NCBI GenBank assembly: GCA_001917735.1
Contig: MNEO01000017.1
Coordinates: forward strand, 1 to 19,285
Direction: 5' to 3'
Length of the DNA: 19,285 bases
Origin: Chloroflexi bacterium 13_1_40CM_68_21
GTDB lineage: Bacteria > Chloroflexota > Limnocylindria > P2-11E
The notes beneath the pieces are model-generated. The model had not been told where the DNA came from. It saw nothing but the letters and a program-made list of their open reading frames with translations, and searched no databases. Position 1 is the first letter of the stretch. Each line of letters begins with the position of its first letter. Below, in pieces: positions 14,560 to 19,285 of the stretch. Position numbers and translations under genes: made by a program.

Positions 14560-15156
14560 CTAACGCAGCTCCTGGACCGCTACCTTCCAGTCGCCGCGAT
14601 CCGCGTTGATCTTCAGGAAGAACCTCCCATTGCCGGACCAGAAGCTTGAATCGGCGCCCCCGCTCTGCGTGCCCACTGCCTCATACAGCAGCACCCGAGG
14701 CTCTACGGAGTAGATGAAGACGTGAAGACTTCCGCCACCCTTCGCGGGGCTGAAGATCCAGTCGACACGCCAGTGACCCGCCATCGTGAGCTCCTCCGTG
14801 TCCCGGCTGTCGCTTCCCTGCCACACCTTCGTGACGGTCCAGCTCCTGCCGGCATCCGCGGGCGCGTTCTCAGCGATCAGGGTCGGTGGAGGCGCCGCGG
14901 GTCTGGCGGTCGCGACGACCGGGACGATGACCTGCGTCACCTGGCTCGTGCTTCGGCCGAGCGAACCGCAGAGGTTCATCACACTGGCGAGAACGACCAG
15001 CGCCGTGACAGCGAGGCCGAGCTGCATCCTGCTCGTCTGAGCGCGCCACCACGCGGTGAAGCCTCGCCACGGTCTCGTCTCGAGCCAGCGCTCGAGCTCG
15101 AGCAACGCTCTGTCGAGAGCCTCGCCCTGACCGCGCGGCCCGCTGTTCGTCGACAT
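14560..15156 (-). CDS. membrane-anchored protein with an extracytoplasmic beta-rich domain
   Basis: A 198-residue protein I cannot assign to a named family. Residues 1-44 are polar and Trp/Arg-containing and probably cytoplasmic. One transmembrane helix follows (about 45-66, LGLAVTALVVLASVMNLCG). After an Ala/Pro linker comes an outer domain with regularly spaced aromatics: GHWRVDWIF, LHVFIYSVE, FFLKINADRGDWKVAV. The GxWRVxW start and the final W-x-V-x-V strand resemble the small beta-sandwich seen in many lipoproteins of GC-rich bacteria (pattern-based inference). It lies 86 bp downstream of the DUF3105 gene on the same strand. The start has no good ribosome-binding site and no clear -10 close by. 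Confidence 0.75.
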   Translation of the reverse strand: MSTNSGPRGQGEALDRALLELERWLETRPWRGFTAWWRAQTSRMQLGLAVTALVVLASVMNLCGSLGRSTSQVTQVIVPVVATARPAAPPPTLIAENAPADAGRSWTVTKVWQGSDSRDTEELTMAGHWRVDWIFSPAKGGGSLHVFIYSVEPRVLLYEAVGTQSGGADSSFWSGNGRFFLKINADRGDWKVAVQELR

Positions 15157-15207
15157 CGGCGTATGAACGCACAGATGTCCCGACCTTTAAATGAGTTGGC
15201 TTGGGGG

Positions 15208-15238
15208 CGTACCGAGGTACGGGGCGGTAGTACGACCG
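15208..15238. repeat. two adjacent inverted repeats between two minus-strand genes
   Basis: CGTACCGAGGTACG (15208-15221) is a perfect 14-base palindrome. Just after it CGGT (15225-15228) and ACCG (15235-15238) form a second small stem. They lie 5-35 bp beyond the DUF3105 stop. Neither is followed by a T-run, so a classic intrinsic terminator is not supported. A processing site or protein-binding site is possible. Confidence 0.4.
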
Positions 15239-15242
15239 GGCC

Positions 15243-15923
15243 TCATTGGATGTTCGCTTCCGGCGCGTAGTTCGGGTCCGCGTAGTGCGACCGGACGAAC
15301 TGCACGATCTGCGTCTGGTCGATGTTGCCGAGCTTCAACAGCCAGCGCCACGACGTCAGGGCGACCTTCGCGTCGCCGAGCGGCGGGTACGGCTCCAGGA
15401 TGATCTTGCGATACGTGCCGCTCGTCAGCGCGCGGACGATGCTCTTGAGCTGGTCCGTTTCGGCCGGGGTCAGATTGTTGTAGGCGATGACGATGCCGCC
15501 GTGCTCGAGGTTGTGGGTCGTGACCTCATTCGGCAGCATCGCGTCCTTGATCCCCCAGGGCGCGGGCGCCGCCGGTGCGCTCGACGACCAGTGCTCGCCC
15601 GACGTGGGCGGAAGGCTGTTGTAGTTGCCTTTCTGACCGACGGGGATGTGGCCATTCCCCTGGTCGGGCTGGAGCGTTCCGATCGTCACACCGGGCTGTA
15701 CCTGAAACTCCGAAGAGGTGACGTCGAGCGCCTTCGCCGGCGGCTCGAACACGCCCGCCGCACGAAGTCCGAGGATCGCGAGCAGGATCGCGCCAAGGAT
15801 CGCGCCGCCAATGAGGAGCTGCTTTCGGAAACCGCCGGACGAATGGCGGCCGTGCTGTTGCTGCTGCCTTTGCCGCTGACGCTTTTGTTTCTCGCGCCGA
15901 TCGCGGCGCGTTTGGATGGCCAT
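15243..15923 (-). CDS. DUF3105 membrane protein
   Basis: A 226-residue protein. The cytoplasmic N-terminus is extremely basic and Gln-rich (residues 3-30, long runs of R, K and Q). A transmembrane helix follows (about 36-58, LLIGGAILGAILLAILGL). The outer part carries the DUF3105 signature: HIPVGQKGNYNSLPPTSGEHW and then EVTTHNLEHGGIVIAYN, with conserved His residues that could bind metal (inference). The function of DUF3105 is unknown. The frame is open further upstream, but the ATG at 15923 begins the basic tail and follows a TATTCT hexamer by 8 nt. The longer version would overlap gltX. It is divergent from gltX with only 34 bp between the two starts. Confidence 0.88.
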   Translation of the reverse strand: MAIQTRRDRREKQKRQRQRQQQQHGRHSSGGFRKQLLIGGAILGAILLAILGLRAAGVFEPPAKALDVTSSEFQVQPGVTIGTLQPDQGNGHIPVGQKGNYNSLPPTSGEHWSSSAPAAPAPWGIKDAMLPNEVTTHNLEHGGIVIAYNNLTPAETDQLKSIVRALTSGTYRKIILEPYPPLGDAKVALTSWRWLLKLGNIDQTQIVQFVRSHYADPNYAPEANIQ

Positions 15924-15931
15924 GCATGTCC

Positions 15932-15937
15932 AGAATA
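15932..15937 (-). promoter_or_regulatory. -10 hexamer of the DUF3105 gene
   Basis: On the minus strand TATTCT (4 of 6 to TATAAT) is followed by 8 nt and then ATG at 15923. No ribosome-binding site is present. It sits back to back with the gltX -10 (15944-15949), with 6 bp between them. Confidence 0.45.
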
Positions 15938-15943
15938 CCGACC

Positions 15944-15949
15944 TAAACT
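15944..15949 (+). promoter_or_regulatory. -10 hexamer of gltX
   Basis: TAAACT lies 8 nt before the GTG at 15958, which has no ribosome-binding site, so gltX mRNA is probably leaderless. No -35 hexamer at 16-18 nt is recognisable. Confidence 0.5.
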
Positions 15950-15957
15950 GACTCGCA

Positions 15958-17397
15958 GTGAGCGTGCGATTGCGCTTCGCGCCATCCCCCACCGGTGAGC
16001 TCCATATCGGGAGCGTGCGCACGATCCTCTACAACCACCTCTTCGCCCGCCAGCGCGGAGGCAGGCTCATCCTCCGGATCGAGGACACGGACCAGGAGCG
16101 CCTCGTCCCGGGCGCGGTGGACTCGATCTACGCGGGGCTGCATTGGCTCGGGATCACCTGGGATGAGGGTCCGCGCGAAGGCGGCCCGCACGCGCCCTAC
16201 GTTCAGTCCGAGCGGCTTCCGCTCTATCAGAAGCACGCGCAGGAGCTCGTCGACAAGGGCGCCGCGTATTACTGCTTTTGCTCGAAAGAGCGTCTCGCCG
16301 AGCTCCGCCGCCAGCAGGAGGCCCGACGCGAGCTGACCCGTTACGACCGGCACTGCCGGAACATCCCTGCCGCGGAAGCCGCAACGCGGGCGAAGACCGA
16401 GTCGCACGTCATTCGTTTGAAGGTTCCCGACGAGGGCACGCTCTCGATCGAGGATCTCGTGCATGGCCACATCGAGTGGCAGGCGAACACCATCGAGGAC
16501 CAGGTGCTCCTGAAGTCCGACGGCTTCCCCACGTACCACCTCGCCGTCGTCGTCGACGATCACGTCATGGAGATCACCCACATCATGCGCGGCGAGGAGT
16601 GGGTCGCCTCGGTCCCAAAGCACCTGCTTATTTATCGGGCGTTCGGTTGGGAGGTGCCGCCGATGGCGCACGTCCCGGCGGTGCTCGGCCCCGACGGAAA
16701 GAAGCTCAGCAAGCGGCATGGCTCCACGGCGGTTGCGGAATTCAGGAAGGACGGCTACCTCCCCGAGGCGCTCCTCAACTATCTCGCGCTCGTCGGGTGG
16801 GCACCGGGTACCGAAGAAGAGGTCTTCTCCATGGACGACCTCATCCGGGTATGGAAGATCGAGCAGGTGCAGAGCGCCCCTGGCAAATGGGACAAGGAGC
16901 GCCTCGACTATTTCAACGGGGTCTGGATCCGCCGGCTCTCAACGGACGAGCTCGTCCGGCGACTCGAGCCGTTCGTGCCTCCCGAGTGGGATCGCGCGCT
17001 CCTGCGGAAGGTGACGCCCCTGATCCAGGAGCGCATGAAGACGCTCAGAGACGCGAAGGACCAGATCGCATTCCTGTTCACCGACGAGCTGGCCTACGAC
17101 GGCGTGCCTTTGACACCGAAGCAGAAGGACGCCATATCGACGATCGAAGCGCTCGCCACCGCGACCGTGCCACTGCGTTTCGCTGATCCGTTCACGAAGC
17201 CCGCCATCGAGAGTGCGCTCCACGGCGCCGCCCAGGAGCGCGGTTGGACGGTCGGTGACCTCAACATGGCCGTCCGCCTGGCTGTGACCGGCCGCAAGGT
17301 GGGGCCGCCGCTTTACGAGTCACTCGAGCTGCTCGGTAAGGACAAGACGCTCGCGCGGATCGAGAGAGCACAAGAGCGTCTCGCGGAGATCAAGTAG
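15958..17397 (+). CDS. gltX: glutamyl-tRNA synthetase
   Basis: A 479-residue class I aminoacyl-tRNA synthetase that charges tRNA with glutamate, using ATP. The HIGH-type motif is APSPTGELHIGSVR (residues 8-21) and the KMSKS-type motif is KLSKR (249-253, in GKKLSKRHG). LRIEDTDQER, near residue 39, is the conserved Glu-binding segment. A YYCFCSKE segment with a later YDRHC gives a C-x-C...C set that may bind zinc, as in E. coli GltX. The C-terminal anticodon-binding helical domain is complete. Whether it also charges tRNA-Gln cannot be told, and no gatCAB genes are in view. GTG is the start. Its TAG stop overlaps the GTG of the following fusion gene by one base. Confidence 0.95.
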   Translation: MSVRLRFAPSPTGELHIGSVRTILYNHLFARQRGGRLILRIEDTDQERLVPGAVDSIYAGLHWLGITWDEGPREGGPHAPYVQSERLPLYQKHAQELVDKGAAYYCFCSKERLAELRRQQEARRELTRYDRHCRNIPAAEAATRAKTESHVIRLKVPDEGTLSIEDLVHGHIEWQANTIEDQVLLKSDGFPTYHLAVVVDDHVMEITHIMRGEEWVASVPKHLLIYRAFGWEVPPMAHVPAVLGPDGKKLSKRHGSTAVAEFRKDGYLPEALLNYLALVGWAPGTEEEVFSMDDLIRVWKIEQVQSAPGKWDKERLDYFNGVWIRRLSTDELVRRLEPFVPPEWDRALLRKVTPLIQERMKTLRDAKDQIAFLFTDELAYDGVPLTPKQKDAISTIEALATATVPLRFADPFTKPAIESALHGAAQERGWTVGDLNMAVRLAVTGRKVGPPLYESLELLGKDKTLARIERAQERLAEIK

Positions 17398-19285
17398 TGG
17401 CACTCGCACGGCGCGTCGGTCTGGGGCTCGCGTCGCGCGGCAAGGTCGACGACTGCGTCGCCTGGGCGGAGCGCGCGCGCGCCGCGGGGCTCGAGTCGGT
17501 GTGGTTCCACGACAGCTACTTCGAGCGCGACGCGGTCACGTACGCGAGCGCCGTCGCGTCGCAGGTCGAAGAGATCGGCGTCGGCCTCGGCGCGCTGAAC
17601 CCGTTCACGCGCCACCCGGTGCTCATCGCGATGACGATCTCCTCGCTTGACGAGATGGCACCCTCGCGCATCCGCCTCGGCCTCGGTTCGGCGCTCCCGC
17701 TGCGGCTCGGCCAGATGGGCATCCCCTACGCGCCCGATGAGGCGGCGACGCGCACGGCGAGCACGATCGACACGCTGCACACGCTCTGGAAAGGCGAGCG
17801 CATGCCGCCCGGAAAGCCGGGTCTCCCGCCGCTCCAGCCGATGTTTCCGCCGGTGCATCGCGTACCTATCTATGTGGCCGGCTACCGCTCGCCGATGATG
17901 GTCGTCGCCGGACAGAAGGGCGACGGTTATCTGGCGCGCCCAGCGGAGTCGATCCCGGGCCTTCGGAAGCTCCTGCGCGTCATGCGGCGTGCCGCGAAAG
18001 AAGCGGGCCGTGATCCCCAGACGATCGATGTCGCGGGGTACCTGCTGACCTTCGTCGACGAGACTCGGCGCGACGCGCTGAACCGCGCGAAGCGCGACCC
18101 GTTCGTGATCTACATGATGTCGATCCTCTCGGACGTTACGCTCCGGCGCGCCGGCTTCGAGCCCGAGAACCGCGATCGCATCGCCGCGAAGTGGCGCGCC
18201 GAGGACTACACCGGCGCGGGCGCCCTGATCGCCGACGAGCTCCTGGACGCGTACATCCTCTGCGGCTCGCGGCGTGAGGTCGCCGAGCGCGCACACGCCT
18301 ATCACGAGGCGGGTATGTCACTGCCGCTGCTCCAACCCGTGGTGCAGGAGGAGGCGCAGGTCGCGGCGCTACTTGAGGCCGCGGTGATGTACGGCTCCGC
18401 CGAGGTCGGCTCGGCCGCGCGGGTCTCGCTCGAGGCGCAACGCAAGACGTTCACCCAGGACCTGCGCGATCGGATCGGCGGACTCTGGGAGATCGCACGT
18501 CCCTTCTCGTTCACCGCTTCGACGGTCCCGGTCGCCGCGGGCGGTGCGCTTGCCGCCCTCGCAGGCGCGTTCGATCCGTGGCTCTTCCTCGCGACGCTCG
18601 TCGGCGCGGTCGCGCTGCACGTGGGCACGAACGTCACGAACGAGATCTACGACGTGCGCAAGGGCGTCGACACCATCGTCTCGCCGCGCGCGAGCCACGC
18701 GATCGTGAAGGGACGCATCAGCGAACAGGCCGCGTATCGCTTCGCGATTGCCGCGTTCGCGATCGCGGTGCTCGTCGGCCTCTACCTCACGAGTGTGCGG
18801 GGCTGGCCGATCGTTGCCCTCGGCATCGTCGGCCTCGTCGGCGGGTATACGTACACGGCACCGCCGTTCCAGTACAAGTTCGGGCCGGTCGGGATCCCGC
18901 TGGTCTTCCTCCTGATGGGTCCGTTGATGGTGATCGGCTCGTTCTACGCGGTGAGCGGGCTTTTCGACCTTCGCGCGGTCGCCGCAAGCATTCCGGTGGG
19001 CCTGCTCGTTGCGGCGATCTTGCACGGCAACGAGTGGCGTGACATCAGCGAGGACGCCCGCGCAGGCGCCAAGACATTCTCAGTACGCGCCGGCCGAAGC
19101 GCGGCGCACTGGCTCTATGTCGCGCTGGTGGTCGGCGCGTACCTCGCGCTTTCGGCCGGCGTCGTGTTCGGTCTCCTGCCGACGTGGACGCTCCTCGCCA
19201 TGCTGTCGCTCCCGTTGCTCGTCCGGCAGATCCGGTCGTCCGAGCTCGGGGCGACCGGTCAGCAGCGGGCGATCGCGATGATCGA
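17397..19285 (+). CDS. LLM-class oxidoreductase fused to UbiA/MenA-type prenyltransferase (3' partial)
   Basis: One stop-free frame of 629 codons that runs off the right edge. Residues 1 to about 320 are a luciferase-like (F420/flavin) oxidoreductase: RRVGLGLASRGKVDDCVAWAE, then GLESVWFHDSYFERDA, RIRLGLGSALPLRLGQMG, VPIYVAGYRSPMM and a normal C-terminal helix. A helical linker follows (about 320-360). From about residue 362, LWEIARPFSFTASTVPV begins a UbiA-superfamily membrane domain. Its first aspartate motif is NEIYDVRKGVD (415-425) and its second is NEWRDISED (545-553), followed by AGAKTFSVRAG, the MenA-type pattern. Several transmembrane helices fit. The start GTG overlaps the gltX stop (TAGTG). 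UbiA proteins prenylate aromatic acceptors such as dihydroxynaphthoate. The fusion suggests a coupled reduction and prenylation, but the substrate is unknown. Confidence 0.85.
   Translation, partial: MALARRVGLGLASRGKVDDCVAWAERARAAGLESVWFHDSYFERDAVTYASAVASQVEEIGVGLGALNPFTRHPVLIAMTISSLDEMAPSRIRLGLGSALPLRLGQMGIPYAPDEAATRTASTIDTLHTLWKGERMPPGKPGLPPLQPMFPPVHRVPIYVAGYRSPMMVVAGQKGDGYLARPAESIPGLRKLLRVMRRAAKEAGRDPQTIDVAGYLLTFVDETRRDALNRAKRDPFVIYMMSILSDVTLRRAGFEPENRDRIAAKWRAEDYTGAGALIADELLDAYILCGSRREVAERAHAYHEAGMSLPLLQPVVQEEAQVAALLEAAVMYGSAEVGSAARVSLEAQRKTFTQDLRDRIGGLWEIARPFSFTASTVPVAAGGALAALAGAFDPWLFLATLVGAVALHVGTNVTNEIYDVRKGVDTIVSPRASHAIVKGRISEQAAYRFAIAAFAIAVLVGLYLTSVRGWPIVALGIVGLVGGYTYTAPPFQYKFGPVGIPLVFLLMGPLMVIGSFYAVSGLFDLRAVAASIPVGLLVAAILHGNEWRDISEDARAGAKTFSVRAGRSAAHWLYVALVVGAYLALSAGVVFGLLPTWTLLAMLSLPLLVRQIRSSELGATGQQRAIAMI

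Noticed and set aside
17313..18305. 330-codon open frame on the minus strand
   Set aside because: It lies antisense to gltX and the fusion gene and has an Arg/Glu/His-rich composition typical of GC-rich antisense frames. The plus-strand frame carries clear LLM family motifs.
18384..18389. Independent start for the UbiA domain (GTG-ATG at 18384-18389)
   Set aside because: The upstream LLM frame has no stop before or after this point and reads straight into the UbiA domain, and no ribosome-binding site stands out. Internal initiation stays possible but is not needed.

Overview
The window is 19.3 kb of high-GC, gene-dense bacterial chromosome with almost no intergenic space. GTG and TTG starts are frequent, and several families typical of GC-rich Chloroflexota and Actinomycetota occur together: F420-type (LLM and Ddn-like) oxidoreductases, a DUF3105 protein, a DUF3048 lipoprotein, a DUF1800/DUF1501 pair and Thr-Pro-Ser-rich exported proteins. 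A Chloroflexota-like lineage is my best guess (inference; no rRNA or marker tree is available). I see no tRNA, rRNA, CRISPR array or insertion sequence.

Layout. (1) 1-2935: a TetR regulator faces an operon on the minus strand encoding a deazaflavin-dependent nitroreductase-family protein and a 14-TM DHA2 efflux pump. A 7+2+7 inverted repeat sits inside the spacer of the operon's apparent promoter. (2) 2943-4079: a DUF3048 (YerB-like) lipoprotein. (3) 4080-8877: a 146-nt leader with a possible hairpin, then a tight five-gene operon: Tat-exported DUF1800, Tat-exported DUF1501, a small Thr-Pro-rich secreted protein, a heme-only ferric-reductase-like membrane protein, and a methyltransferase. (4) 8874-11751: a GT-C glycosyltransferase on the minus strand, divergent from an FAD amine-oxidase-like enzyme. 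(5) 11764-13268: an F420-type LLM oxidoreductase and signal peptidase I. (6) 13273-14543: csaA, divergent from a DUF971 protein that overlaps a molybdopterin sulfite-oxidase-like gene. (7) 14560-15923, minus strand: a membrane-anchored beta-rich protein and a DUF3105 membrane protein. (8) 15958-19285: gltX, whose stop overlaps the start of a long open frame running off the right edge.

That last frame is the most striking item. It is one uninterrupted frame joining an N-terminal luciferase-like (F420/flavin) oxidoreductase to a C-terminal UbiA/MenA-type prenyltransferase with both aspartate-rich motifs. It looks like a redox-prenyltransferase fusion, possibly acting on quinone or another aromatic prenyl acceptor. 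Second in interest is the Tat/heme operon (DUF1800-DUF1501-linker-FRD), which may be an envelope redox system of unknown function. Third is a recurring -10-like hexamer 7-9 nt before start codons that lack a Shine-Dalgarno site, suggesting widespread leaderless transcription.
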